DNA from: Chryseobacterium defluvii
GTDB taxonomy: Bacteria > Bacteroidota > Bacteroidia > Flavobacteriales > Weeksellaceae
Direction of reading: 5' to 3'
Assembly: GCF_014204415.1 (NCBI RefSeq)
Contig: NZ_JACHLE010000001.1
Span: forward strand, 558,001-622,000
Length of the DNA: 64,000 nucleotides
The translations under genes and the position numbers were made by a program. A model generated the notes under the pieces. It had not been told where the DNA came from and made no database searches. It worked only from the letters and a program-made list of their open reading frames with translations. Shown here one piece after another: positions 35,787-44,499 of the stretch; the first letter of the stretch is position 1, and the number at the start of each line of letters is the position of its first letter.

Positions 35787-36728
35787 ATGGAGCAAAACAT
35801 TTTAGACTGTGTGATCATAGGTTCCGGGCCTTCCGGTTTTACAGCTGCGATTTATGCGGCAAGAGCAGACTTAAAACCTGAACTGTATACTGGTCTGGAG
35901 CCGGGCGGGCAATTAACCACTACCACGGAAGTAGATAACTTCCCGGGATATCCAGCAGGCGTTACAGGCCCTGAAATGATGATGGATCTGCAGAAACAGG
36001 CAGAAAGGTTTGATACCAAAGTTCATTATGAGATGATCACCAAAGTGGAGTTGTCTAAAGAGGTTGGAGGTGTTCATAAATTATATGCAGGAAACAAAGA
36101 TATCTTTGCTAAAACAGTGATTATTTCTACAGGAGCCACTGCGAAATATCTTGGGCTTGATGATGAGAAAAAATATGCAGGCGGAGGAGTTTCTGCATGT
36201 GCTACATGTGACGGCTTCTTTTATAAAGGGAAAGATGTAGTGGTTGTTGGGGCTGGGGATACGGCAGCAGAGGAAGCTACCTATCTTGCCAAGCTGTGTA
36301 AAAAAGTGACCATGCTGGTGAGAAAAGATGTTTTCAGGGCTTCAAAAGCGATGATCCACAGAGTGGAAAACACTCCGAATATTGAAGTGAAATTCCATCA
36401 TGAATTAATCGGAATAGAAGGGGAGAACAGCTTAGTGGAAAGGGCTGTGGTGATCAATAACCAGACTGAGGAAACTTCTACTATTGATGTTGACGGAATT
36501 TTCATTGCAATAGGCCACAAACCGAACACAGATATTTTTGCAGGGCAGATCGACCTGGATGAGAACGGATATATCCTGACTGAAAAAGGGTCTACAAGAA
36601 CCAACCTTCCGGGAGTTTTTGCGGCAGGGGATGTTCAGGACCATATCTACAGACAGGCGATTACGGCTGCGGGAAGTGGTTGCATGTCGGCAATGGATGC
36701 TGAGAAATATTTAGCGGAATTGCATTAG
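35787..36728 (+). CDS. trxB: Thioredoxin reductase
   Basis: 313 residues, full length. The FAD-binding GSGPSGFTAAIYAAR (about 12-26), the redox-active Cys138-Ala-Thr-Cys141 in SACATCDGFF, the NADP-binding GAGDTAAEEATYL and the C-terminal GVFAAGDVQDHIYRQA are all present. It uses NADPH to reduce thioredoxin. It is followed by a short terminator hairpin placed immediately before crcB. Confidence 0.97.
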   Translation: MEQNILDCVIIGSGPSGFTAAIYAARADLKPELYTGLEPGGQLTTTTEVDNFPGYPAGVTGPEMMMDLQKQAERFDTKVHYEMITKVELSKEVGGVHKLYAGNKDIFAKTVIISTGATAKYLGLDDEKKYAGGGVSACATCDGFFYKGKDVVVVGAGDTAAEEATYLAKLCKKVTMLVRKDVFRASKAMIHRVENTPNIEVKFHHELIGIEGENSLVERAVVINNQTEETSTIDVDGIFIAIGHKPNTDIFAGQIDLDENGYILTEKGSTRTNLPGVFAAGDVQDHIYRQAITAAGSGCMSAMDAEKYLAELH

Positions 36729-36746
36729 TATTCAAACTTAAAATAT

Positions 36747-36775
36747 AAAGCGCACCTTTGGGTGCGTTTGTTTTT
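36747..36775 (+). terminator. Intrinsic terminator of trxB
   Basis: CGCACC-TTTG-GGTGCG (36751-36766) forms a tight hairpin followed by TTTGTTTTT. The T run ends 4 bp before the crcB ATG. Confidence 0.7.
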
Positions 36776-36778
36776 ACC

Positions 36779-37150
36779 ATGAGAAATTTATTGTATGTAT
36801 TTATCGGAGGCGGAATTGGAAGCATTGCGAGATATCTCATTTCCAACTATACCCAGAAGCTCTGGAACATAAGTTCATTTCCGATGGGGACTTTTGTGGT
36901 GAATATAACAGGCTGTTTCCTGATCGGTTTTCTGACTTCGTATTTTATGAAGAATGATAATTCTTTGAAGTTTCTTTTAATAACCGGACTTTGTGGGGGA
37001 TATACTACTTTTTCTACCTTTTCTGCAGAAAATTATTCTTTATGGCAGAATCAGCAATATGGGATGCTATTTCTGTATATTGCTTTGAGTGTGGTTTTGG
37101 GATTGGGAGCTGTGATTGTGGGAATGAAGCTTCAAAGTGTATTATTTTGA
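36779..37150 (+). CDS. crcB: Fluoride channel Fluc/CrcB
   Basis: 123 residues from the ATG at 36779. A longer frame from 36758 would run through the trxB terminator. Four hydrophobic helices and the family motifs GGGIGSIARYLIS, MGTFVVNITGCFLIGF and GLCGGYTTFSTFS (the Thr/Phe ion-path residues) are visible. It exports fluoride as a dual-topology dimer. No fluoride riboswitch structure is seen in the short space upstream. A long perfect palindrome begins within its stop codon. Confidence 0.94.
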   Translation: MRNLLYVFIGGGIGSIARYLISNYTQKLWNISSFPMGTFVVNITGCFLIGFLTSYFMKNDNSLKFLLITGLCGGYTTFSTFSAENYSLWQNQQYGMLFLYIALSVVLGLGAVIVGMKLQSVLF

Positions 37151-37195
37151 TAAAAGGCTGCGGCGCAAACGAAGTTTGCGCCGCAGCCTTTTATC
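37149..37195. terminator. 22-bp perfect palindrome, bidirectional terminator
   Basis: The arms 37149-37170 and 37174-37195 are perfect reverse complements separated by GAA. The core of each arm is GGCTGCGGCGCAAAC and its complement, with A-rich and T-rich ends. It lies between the convergent crcB gene and the decayed XRE gene and could end transcription from both sides. The first two bases belong to the crcB stop codon. Confidence 0.85.
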
Positions 37196-37224
37196 ATTTT
37201 CTGTTTCGTTGAGATACGAGCGGG

Positions 37225-37536
37225 TTATTGCCCGGATCTTAATTTCTCGTTTTCTGCTTTTAAAATTTCTATCTCTTTTTTTAGCAGGTTGATATAATCC
37301 TGTTGGTTTTCTAATAGATAATCAGGAATGTTATAAATGTTATAGTGGTATTGATTATAATTTCCAGATTGACTATTGGAACTGTTATCATTAAATGTCA
37401 AATTCTGAACAACGCCGGTAGGTCTTTCTTCTTTAATTTCTTCTACAGGAACATCCAAAGTTGCTGCCAGTTTTTCCTATTCGTCGCCATATATCCTTAT
37501 CTCATCATTTTCTTTTCTACTATAATAATGAAATAA
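37225..37536 (-). pseudogene. Remnant of an XRE-type helix-turn-helix regulator
   Basis: On the minus strand the frame reads FHYYSRKENDEIRIYGDE, then a TAG stop, then EKLAATLDVPVEEIKEE. It continues with an Asn/Ser/Tyr-rich linker and a C-terminal leucine-zipper-like tail (YINLLKKEIEILKAENEKL). SRKENDEI...EKLAATLDV is the second half of an XRE helix-turn-helix domain. The stop sits where related proteins would be expected to carry Trp (TGG to TAG). The first half of the domain is missing: a TAA stop lies at 37537-37539 and no helix-turn-helix start follows upstream. Only the 77-residue tail could be translated, from a TTG. Confidence 0.65.
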
Positions 37537-37591
37537 TTAACCTGATTTTTAGCTCCTTATTAAGCAGTGTTAAAATTTCTTTCAGAAATGT

Positions 37592-37622
37592 TTTGCCAGA
37601 AATGAAAAACGTTCTATATTTG
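37592..37622 (+). promoter_or_regulatory. tRNA-Ser promoter (TTTG-N19-TATATTTG)
   Basis: TTTG at 37592-37595, a 19-bp spacer, and TATATTTG at 37615-37622 match the Bacteroidota consensus. The same promoter, with few base changes, precedes the second tRNA-Ser copy at 60394. Confidence 0.88.
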
Positions 37623-37655
37623 CACCACCGAAAACGACAGCAATGTTGAAGTTTA

Positions 37656-37740
37656 GGAGAGTTGGCAGAGTGGTCGATTGCGGCAGTCTTGAAAACTGTT
37701 GACTGTAACAGGTCCGGGGGTTCGAATCCCTCACTCTCCG
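37656..37740 (+). tRNA. tRNA-Ser(UGA), copy 1
   Basis: 85 nt with the long variable arm of class II tRNAs. The acceptor stem GGAGAGT pairs with ACTCTCC (37733-37739), the anticodon TGA lies in CAGTCTTGAAAACTG, and the T-loop is GGTTCGAATCC. The 3' CCA is not encoded. The gene is identical to the one at 60394. Confidence 0.97.
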
Positions 37741-37746
37741 CGAAGT

Positions 37747-37783
37747 AAAAGCCTTTAAATCTTAAGATTTAAAGGCTTTTTTT
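37747..37783 (+). terminator. Terminator after tRNA-Ser copy 1
   Basis: AAAAGCCTTTAAATCTT and AAGATTTAAAGGCTTTT are perfect reverse complements, followed by more T. Confidence 0.85.
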
Positions 37784-37876
37784 GTTATTTTGAGTTATTA
37801 AAATATAGCATATCAATATTTTGAATTTTTATCAGAAAAAATAGGGATAATGCACTATTGATTATTGGTGGGTACT

Positions 37877-38713
37877 TTATTCTGCCTTTGCAAATACCTG
37901 GGCCGTCATTGATCCGTAGCCCCAGTTAAAGTTTGGGCTGCCAATATTATCCCACATATTGAATACAATATTTGTAGAGGTGAAACCACCGCCTCCCAGT
38001 TCTATGTAACCATTCAAATCATAGGTAACCGTGGTAACTACACTCGTATTATTTGTTTCTGTTCCTATATAGGTGGCTCCTGAGCTTACCATACCTGAAG
38101 TAGCACCGGGGCCACCAGGAAGGATTGTATATTTTCGGGAACCTGCAGGATCTTCAGTGCCATTTCTTAAAAACCGTATGCCATAATACCCAAAACCACT
38201 TGCAGTAGCAGGTACCGTACTATAAGTTCCTACAGGAACAGAGTAAGTGACAATCACTCGACAAGTACTGTGAGGGGGGATATTGATAGTCAGAGACAAT
38301 CCCAAAGGTACATTATTAATAGTAGTTACAAGTCCTAGTCCGGTCCTTCTTACAGGAGCGGTAGCTACAACGCTGTAGGTATCATCCAGTACATACTGCG
38401 CAGGTGTCCATTGCTGGTAGGTTCTCCACAATGGGAGGGCAGGAGTGCCGTAATTTACATAGAAGCCATCACCTGTTGTGATGGTGCCTCCGGTGCTGTA
38501 TACCATAAGCCCTGTGGCAGGAGAGGCAATGGTAGTTCCATCTGTACTGTTTATCAGGGAAACTCTGGGGATCAATATGCCTCCCTTTTTAGTAGCATTA
38601 GATTCCACATCCAATATAGCAGAAGGGTCAGGATTAGCTGTATTGATGCCTATTTGAGCGAATACCATAGCGGACACTATGGTTGTCAAAAGTGTAAAAA
38701 GGTTTTTTTTCAT
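37877..38713 (-). CDS. Secreted protein with IGINT-type N-terminus
   Basis: 278 residues. A signal peptide (about 19 residues, ending VFAQ) is followed by IGINTANPDPSAILDVESN and KGGILIPRVSL, the opening of many Flavobacteriia exported proteins that resemble phage-tail/head-fibre repeats. The remainder is Gly/Ser/Thr-rich with beta structure and ends in a strand-like TAQVFAKAE without a T9SS sorting domain. A surface or appendage role is likely but not shown. It is transcribed toward the tRNA-Ser gene and has about 700 bp of AT-rich DNA upstream. Confidence 0.7.
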   Translation of the reverse strand: MKKNLFTLLTTIVSAMVFAQIGINTANPDPSAILDVESNATKKGGILIPRVSLINSTDGTTIASPATGLMVYSTGGTITTGDGFYVNYGTPALPLWRTYQQWTPAQYVLDDTYSVVATAPVRRTGLGLVTTINNVPLGLSLTINIPPHSTCRVIVTYSVPVGTYSTVPATASGFGYYGIRFLRNGTEDPAGSRKYTILPGGPGATSGMVSSGATYIGTETNNTSVVTTVTYDLNGYIELGGGGFTSTNIVFNMWDNIGSPNFNWGYGSMTAQVFAKAE

Positions 38714-39422
38714 TTTTCTTAGTGTTTTAAATTATTTTAAACGTAAATCTTCATCAATTTTATTTTAAGAACTAATAAGCCGTTTAAATGCTTATTTCTG
38801 CTGTACTTCAAATTAAACGATATATAAAAATCTTTCACTTCTAATAAAGATATTTTGTATGATCGGGCGACAGAATTATTTACAATAAGGTGCTTTCTGT
38901 AATTATTGTACTTATTCCTACCTGAACATTAAAAATGCAGTAAACGATGATGCTTTAAAAAAATAATGTTTTCTCCCATTAAAATATTTTTTATGTTTTT
39001 AGAAATTGAATATTTGAATACAAATTTGATGAGTAATTTGTTATCAGATTATTATGCTTAATTATATAAGTACGAGACAAAGACGTTTGTAAAAAATGAA
39101 TCTAATATTATTAAAATATTCAATTCAAAATAAATATCTGATACAATATTTTTATTTTTTAATTTTAAATAATTAATTTTTTATTTTAATTTAAACAATA
39201 AAGTGTATTCAAATTTTTACTTCAAATTTATGTTAAATAAAACAAAAATTCACACTGTATTCACACTGCAGAATATAATGTATTCATTTTCAATTATTTA
39301 AATAAATGTTGTTTAATAGGGTTCTAGTTTTTTAATCTTTAATTTTAATGATCCGATTTTATTAGTCAAAGTTGAGGATTTTAGAAAAGTTAGCTATATT
39401 TATATAGTTAACCCATCAATCA
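38714..39422. other. Long AT-rich gene-free region
   Basis: About 700 bp between divergent genes, very AT-rich, with no reading frame of note. It probably contains the promoters of the secreted protein (minus) and of the DUF2971 gene (plus). I see only the palindrome at 39389. Confidence 0.6.
39389..39412. promoter_or_regulatory. Palindromic operator candidate before the DUF2971 gene
   Basis: The 24-bp stretch has GTTA-CTATAT at its left and ATATAG-TAAC at its right, an almost perfect inverted repeat ending 10 bp before the DUF2971 start codon. It could be bound by a dimeric repressor or form a short 5' hairpin. Confidence 0.4.
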
Positions 39423-40841
39423 ATGATCTATAGATTCAGAACGGCAGAAGCTCTGCTGGACCGCTTTCATGAGCTGGATAATCAGGAAATATATTTTGCA
39501 TCTCCCAAAGAACTTAATGATCCTATGGAAGGCTTTAAAGATCTCTTCTGGAAAGGTGATGAAATTGTCTGGAAAAATTTCCTGATCAATTACGTAAAAA
39601 GCCTGGAAGCTTTCTTTTCCCTAACGGTACTTACTGCTGAAACAGTTAAGCTGAAAGATGAAGATATAAAAGTATTGTCACACAGGTCTGCCATGCATCC
39701 TCCTGAGCATAAAAAACTGATGGACGATATCATTAAAGAAATCTTTGCTTATAAATACATCAGCACAATCCCGAAATCTCTTGCGAACAGAGCTAGCCCT
39801 GTGAGGAGGGAAGAATTGCTCTCATACCTGAATTTCTTTCACCAATATGTCATTAATGCGATCAGTAAGCTGTATTTTGAAAAAGGATATACGGATCAAA
39901 AGTATTTTTATAATTCGTCTGAAGAATTTGATGAGCTTCAGAGTAGTGTAGGAAATATGGTAGAACTCATCAACGCTATTGAAAGCGAAAACGGGAAGTC
40001 AGTAGTTGATACCCTATTCACGGTTACTATTCAGATGATGACTCAAGTGAAGCTCAGAGGAAAGAAAAGTATAGGAGAAAAAGAGCTGAATACCAACAGT
40101 TTTTTACTGGTATCGGAATTTCCTGAAAAATATTTATCCCGTCTCGAAGAATCCATCTATCCTGAGTGGTATACAGCCTCATTCTTAACAGATAATACAA
40201 ACTCTGCGATCTGGGGGCATTATGGTGATAATCATAAAGGAATCTGTCTTATTTTCAAAACCCAAACAGATGAAAATAATAAAGAGTTTTTAAGTCTGGA
40301 TACAGAATCTGGATATGGTTCCGGAGGGCCGGTAAGAGCAATACGCCCCCATCGGTTCCACAAAATAGAGTACACCCGTAAGCATATAGAAATAGATTTT
40401 TTCAGGTCAATGGGAAGGCTGTCCAAAGAAGAGCTGAATGCAATGTGGTACAGTGATGAAAATGGTAATATGAGTATTTGCGGTGAGCACCTCAATAAGG
40501 TTGACGACAATAAAGAATGGAAAGATGGATATTGGGACAATTTTTATAAAAGTATTACCACAAAACTTGATGAATGGGCCTATGAGAAAGAATTCAGAAT
40601 TATCCTGAATGATGGTTTTTATCAGTATAATGACAAGAAAGACAGGAAGCTGAAATATGATTTTAATGATCTGGAAGGAATTATTTTTGGGATCAAAACG
40701 GATATTGCCGATAAGCTGAAGGCCATCAGGATCATTGAAAGGAAATGTAAAGAAAACGGCAGAAAAGATTTCAATATTTATCAGGCCTATTACTCCAAAG
40801 AAACAGGTAAAATAGAAAAATTTAAAATAGATGTGTTCTAA
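39423..40841 (+). CDS. DUF2971-family protein
   Basis: 472 residues, cytoplasmic. The start IYRFRTAEALLDRF...IYFASPKELNDPMEGF and the later NSAIWGHYGDNHKGICLIF and WAYEKEFRIILNDG match DUF2971, whose members have no proven activity. It is longer than most members, with a helical insertion of about 200 residues between the two conserved blocks. It stands alone, with a palindrome just upstream and a large AT-rich spacer, and shares no operon with its neighbours. DUF2971 genes sometimes occur in variable or defence-like regions, but nothing else here supports a defence role. Confidence 0.83.
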   Translation: MIYRFRTAEALLDRFHELDNQEIYFASPKELNDPMEGFKDLFWKGDEIVWKNFLINYVKSLEAFFSLTVLTAETVKLKDEDIKVLSHRSAMHPPEHKKLMDDIIKEIFAYKYISTIPKSLANRASPVRREELLSYLNFFHQYVINAISKLYFEKGYTDQKYFYNSSEEFDELQSSVGNMVELINAIESENGKSVVDTLFTVTIQMMTQVKLRGKKSIGEKELNTNSFLLVSEFPEKYLSRLEESIYPEWYTASFLTDNTNSAIWGHYGDNHKGICLIFKTQTDENNKEFLSLDTESGYGSGGPVRAIRPHRFHKIEYTRKHIEIDFFRSMGRLSKEELNAMWYSDENGNMSICGEHLNKVDDNKEWKDGYWDNFYKSITTKLDEWAYEKEFRIILNDGFYQYNDKKDRKLKYDFNDLEGIIFGIKTDIADKLKAIRIIERKCKENGRKDFNIYQAYYSKETGKIEKFKIDVF

Positions 40842-40914
40842 CTGTCACTAAATACCCTATAAGGTATAATCGATACGTTTTTTGTATTGATAATTTTCTA
40901 AAAAAAGAATTTTA

Positions 40915-41310
40915 TCACATTCCTACCTCTATCAAAAGGATATTGAATTGATGACCGTCGGGATCTGCAAAGGCAAAACCACAGTAATTGGTTTCTTCTC
41001 TGTTCAGTTCATTAAAAATACGTCCTCCGGCCTGTTTTACTTTATCTTTCCATTCTCTTACCTCTGCTTCTGTTTCTGCAGAAAGGGTAAATATAATTTC
41101 ACCGGTTTCCGGTCCGGGTGGTAAGTAGTCATCTATTTGGGTGCCGTGTTCAAAAAAATGAATCACAAAATCATCACCACCAAAAAGAAAACTGGCCAGC
41201 TTAGGATCTTTGTTTAGCTTCTTAGGTGTGAACCCCAGCTGTGTATAAAACTCATGGGTACGCCTTGCGTCTTTTACACTGAAATTAGCCCAGATTTTTT
41301 TTGATTTCAT
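40915..41310 (-). CDS. VOC-family (glyoxalase-like) protein
   Basis: 131 residues. WANFSVKDARRTHEFYTQLGFTP at the start and the C-terminal YCGFAFADPDGHQFNILLIEVG carry the pattern of the vicinal-oxygen-chelate superfamily with a likely metal-binding His in DGHQFN. It resembles the extradiol-dioxygenase/glyoxalase-like proteins that are often of unknown substrate. It stands alone and is convergent with the DUF2971 gene. Confidence 0.85.
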   Translation of the reverse strand: MKSKKIWANFSVKDARRTHEFYTQLGFTPKKLNKDPKLASFLFGGDDFVIHFFEHGTQIDDYLPPGPETGEIIFTLSAETEAEVREWKDKVKQAGGRIFNELNREETNYCGFAFADPDGHQFNILLIEVGM

Positions 41311-41571
41311 GTTGTTGAATTTAAAAACAATATTAGTAAAAAAAATTATGCAGCCATATAGTTATAGCAGGCTTTACTTGTTGATTAGTAGGGTTTTAAT
41401 CGTTATGTGTAATAATTAATTTGTTTTGTAGTTATAAAAACATGCATGAACAGAGTAAAATCTGGATTTACTATTATAAAAAAGACAAAAATTACTTTAA
41501 CTTTGCCAATAGAATGATATATGCTGATTGTTAAATTTTTGATAATAATAATATATTGTTGTAAAATTAAT

Positions 41572-41601
41572 ACTAAATTACTAAATTAACTGATAAATTA
41601 G
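41572..41601 (+). promoter_or_regulatory. Repeated TAAATTA block upstream of the histidine kinase
   Basis: ACTAAATTA, CTAAATTA and GATAAATTA occur in close succession 20-50 bp before the kinase start. The 309-bp spacer 41311-41619 is otherwise AT-rich and without genes. The block might be a binding region, but AT richness makes chance repetition easy. Confidence 0.25.
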
Positions 41602-41619
41602 TTTAGCGAATAAATAGAT

Positions 41620-43362
41620 ATGGAAAATAAGTTCTTAAATTTTAAGTTGAGGAAGATTGTTCATTATTCATTGATCGCTTGTATCCTGCTGATACAGGTT
41701 ATTATAGCCATATTTTTTTATAATGAATTTACCAATAAGAAGAAACTGAAGTTTATTGAGAATCAGCTGGAGGAAAGCCGGGCATTGGAAGGCCTGACCG
41801 ATAGTTCGAGGAAAGATTTTATGGATGCGCAGAATTACCTTCAAAAATACATGATAAGCCAGAATCCCAAAGATCTGGATTTATACTTTCAGTCTCTCAG
41901 GAAGCTAAATAATAATTTTGATAAAATAAATGATTATGGAGATACGGCTCCAAAACTTAAAAATAATCTGGATCGGCAAAAAAAAGATACCCTGAAGATT
42001 GTAAAATTGGAAACTATCATAGATTCTGTACATCAATACTCTCTGAACCCGCCTGCAAAAAACCAGGATCAGCATTTTGAGCTGAAAAAATACAAGAATA
42101 ATGATAATTTTGATGACCTGAATATCAATATACAAACCCAGACCTACTCTGATACGGTCAAGAAGAAAGGGCTGATGGGGCGCTTAAAAGATGCCATATC
42201 CGGAAAAGTGGAAGTACAAAAAGAAAGTACCGTTATTACGCTGACCAATAATAAAAAAGCAGAGATTTCTGAAAAGGTAAAATCAAGGATGGACAGTCTG
42301 GTAGGGCTAATGAATAAGTACTATATGACTGAAGTCAAGAAGATTCAATTATCAACAGTCAAAAATGAAAAGGACAATAAACAGTTTTACGGAAATTTCA
42401 GTAAATTGTTGATCTATAGCAACGGACTGATCAATGTATATGAAAATGCGATTAAAGACTTTAAATCAGAACTGGAAAAAGAGCACGAAAAACAAAATTC
42501 AAGAAATAACAGGATCAGGACCTGGCTGGTACTGGGGCTAATGAGCCTGATGTTTATTGTATCAATTCTCATTATGTATTTTACGAGAGTCGCATTCATC
42601 TACGAATGGAAACTTAATGCCGCAAACAAGGAGATCAAGAACAACCTTAATTTCAAAAACAGGATATTGGGAATGCTGAGCCACGAATTAAGGTCTCCCT
42701 TAAAGATCATAAATATTTTTATTGATAAGATCAGCAGAACTACCAAAGATGAAACCATAAAAGATTACCTTAAATCCATCAAGTTTACCAATAGTACCCT
42801 GCTTATACAATCTAATCAGATCTTGGAATATACGAAAAACCAGGAAGCGGATAAAAAGCTTATACCAACGGTCTTTAATCTTAAAGATGAGGTCAACGCT
42901 ATTGTGACGGCTATTACACCTTACATAGAAACCAGAAATAATAAGTTTGTGGTAAGAGACATGATTCCTGCGGATACGGTAGTGCATTCGGACAATATAA
43001 AAATGAACCAGATATTTATGAACATTCTGGGAAATGCCAATAAGTTCACGGAAAACGGGCAGATAGCCCTTACCATGACTACCGAACAAAAAGGCAAGAA
43101 TATAATTTCCCTTACCACTACAGTGGAGGACACCGGAGTGGGAATATCCGAGTCTGACCTGAAGAAAATTTTTGAGCCGTATTATCAGGGATTGGTTTCC
43201 GACGAGATTGATAACGTGGGTGCCGGTCTGGGGCTTAACTTATGTAAGGAAATTGTAGAACTTTTTGATGGCATTATATCAGTTTCGAGCAAGCTGCACA
43301 AAGGGACAAAAGTGACATTCAGTATCAATTTAAATATCAGTAATAATGGAACTACCAATTGA
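41620..43362 (+). CDS. Sensor histidine kinase
   Basis: 580 residues. A first membrane helix (about 14-34) and a second (about 302-321) enclose a 270-residue sensor region, rich in Lys and Asp and predicted helical. A HisKA domain follows with His355 in LSHELRSPLKI, and then a HATPase domain with NILGNANKF and GAGLGLNLCKEI. No PAS or HAMP domain is recognisable. The gene overlaps the following response-regulator gene by 17 bp, so they form a pair. The input signal is unknown. The tandem noncoding array starts about 50 bp after this pair. Confidence 0.93.
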   Translation: MENKFLNFKLRKIVHYSLIACILLIQVIIAIFFYNEFTNKKKLKFIENQLEESRALEGLTDSSRKDFMDAQNYLQKYMISQNPKDLDLYFQSLRKLNNNFDKINDYGDTAPKLKNNLDRQKKDTLKIVKLETIIDSVHQYSLNPPAKNQDQHFELKKYKNNDNFDDLNINIQTQTYSDTVKKKGLMGRLKDAISGKVEVQKESTVITLTNNKKAEISEKVKSRMDSLVGLMNKYYMTEVKKIQLSTVKNEKDNKQFYGNFSKLLIYSNGLINVYENAIKDFKSELEKEHEKQNSRNNRIRTWLVLGLMSLMFIVSILIMYFTRVAFIYEWKLNAANKEIKNNLNFKNRILGMLSHELRSPLKIINIFIDKISRTTKDETIKDYLKSIKFTNSTLLIQSNQILEYTKNQEADKKLIPTVFNLKDEVNAIVTAITPYIETRNNKFVVRDMIPADTVVHSDNIKMNQIFMNILGNANKFTENGQIALTMTTEQKGKNIISLTTTVEDTGVGISESDLKKIFEPYYQGLVSDEIDNVGAGLGLNLCKEIVELFDGIISVSSKLHKGTKVTFSINLNISNNGTTN

Positions 43363-43999
43363 AAATAGAGAGATTACATTTCTTTTAGCGGATGATCACA
43401 GCATGGTACGGCAGGGAATGGCGATCACTGTCAGTGAAGTCGTTCCCGATGCCAGGATCTATCATACTTCATCCTTACAGCAGGTAGTAGAGATGGTGAG
43501 GTCAAATGGAGTAGAGATCGTTATCATTGATGCGCATTTTCCGGACGGAAACAGTTTGCATATTTTACCACAGATCAAAAGTGTGAATCCCGATATTAAA
43601 ATTTTAATTTTCTCAGGACTGGAAGAGCATCTGCACGCACTCAAATATATCAATGCCGGTGCCAATGGATATCTGAGCAAGCTGAGTGAAGAAGAGGAGG
43701 TAAGGCAGGCTGTTTCAGACATCATCCATAAGGGAGAGTATATTTCTGCCGTTTCGCGGAGCTTATTGGTGCAGTTTGCCTACGATCCGAACTCAATCAA
43801 CCCTCTTAATTATTTGACCAAAAGAGAGCTGCAGATCGCGGAAATGTATGCGGAAGGATACGGGAACCTGGAAATTGCAAATCATTTGGATATAAAGCAG
43901 AATACGGTAAGTACAATCAAAAAAAACATCTTTGAAAAATTAAAGATAGAAAACCTTGTTGAGCTGATTGACCTTATCAAAACCCATCACAAAATATAG
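43346..43999 (+). CDS. LuxR/NarL-type response regulator
   Basis: 217 residues. The receiver domain (about 10-130) has ADDH at 15-18, the phospho-acceptor Asp62 in IIDAHFPDG and the Lys in GYLSKLS. The C-terminal helix-turn-helix (about 150-215) is of the LuxR/NarL type: LTKRELQIAEMYAEGYGNLEIANHL...TVSTIKKNIFEKL. It overlaps the kinase gene by 17 bp. Regulators of this class bind short sites as dimers. Two repeated 12-bp sites 22 bp apart occur upstream of each of four tandem units beginning 50 bp downstream, and are the natural candidates for its targets. Confidence 0.94.
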   Translation: MELPIENREITFLLADDHSMVRQGMAITVSEVVPDARIYHTSSLQQVVEMVRSNGVEIVIIDAHFPDGNSLHILPQIKSVNPDIKILIFSGLEEHLHALKYINAGANGYLSKLSEEEEVRQAVSDIIHKGEYISAVSRSLLVQFAYDPNSINPLNYLTKRELQIAEMYAEGYGNLEIANHLDIKQNTVSTIKKNIFEKLKIENLVELIDLIKTHHKI

Positions 44000-44045
44000 G
44001 CTTTCCGGAGCTCGTTCCTGATCTATTCATTTTCTATACTGCCGC

Positions 44046-44123
44046 ATCGATAAATATCTACGTTTTTATCGATATATATCTATGTGGATTTCTCAAAATT
44101 CTATTTCAGATGTTGTTACTTTG
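44046..44123 (+). promoter_or_regulatory. Unit 1: paired regulator sites and -7 box
   Basis: ATCGATAAATATCTA at 44046-44060 and ATCGATATATATCTA at 44068-44082 are direct repeats 22 bp apart (two helical turns). The box TTACTTTG (44116-44123), one mismatch from TAnnTTTG, begins 45 bp after the start of the second GATA core. No -33 TTTG is found at the expected spacing, which fits a promoter that needs an activator. Confidence 0.6.
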
Positions 44124-44127
44124 CACC

Positions 44128-44407
44128 AACAAAATTTACCGATAAAAAACACAAATGAATTGAAAATGCTTCTTAGCTTTTTAGTTTCCAAATAAATAAG
44201 GTAAATGATGTTTGGCTATAAATTATAGCTATTTTAAACAAGTGATGAAAATTTATATCGAGGTGTATGTAATAATCTTTAACCGGCTTCTTAAAAACTG
44301 ATTTATTAAAAAACACAAATATACATAAAGAAGTGAAATTGGTCTTTTCAGGTTATTTTAAAAACACAGAAAAAAATCCACAACTACAAAAGGTTGTGGA
44401 TTTTTAT
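44128..44407 (+). ncRNA. Candidate small RNA, unit 1
   Basis: A transcript of about 280 nt is predicted from the promoter-like box at 44116 to an intrinsic terminator at 44371-44407. The terminator stem is AAATCCACAAC paired with GTTGTGGATTT, followed by T-rich sequence. The RNA contains a small hairpin in GGCTATAAATTATAGC. A frame beginning ATG CTT CTT AGC is only nine codons long and is absent in this form from the other units, so a peptide product is not supported. Promoter and terminator positions are inferred by eye. Confidence 0.6.
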
Positions 44408-44420
44408 TTAGAAGTTTGCC

Positions 44421-44495
44421 GATAAATATCTAGGCTTCTATCGATATATATCTGTGCGGATTTCTCAAAATTCCACTTTGGATGTTGTTACTTTG
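44421..44495 (+). promoter_or_regulatory. Unit 2: paired regulator sites and -7 box
   Basis: GATAAATATCTA at 44421 and GATATATATCTG at 44443 (22 bp apart) precede TTACTTTG at 44488-44495, again 45 bp after the second core. Confidence 0.6.
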
Positions 44496-44499
44496 TACC

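Noticed and set aside
36740-36779. Fluoride riboswitch before crcB
   Set aside because: Only a 16-base hairpin with a T run separates trxB and crcB. The conserved crcB riboswitch needs a larger pseudoknotted structure that does not fit.
39389-40841. DUF2971 as part of a defence system
   Set aside because: No nuclease, effector or sensor partner lies nearby, and the flanks are noncoding or unrelated. The gene is kept as a single unknown.
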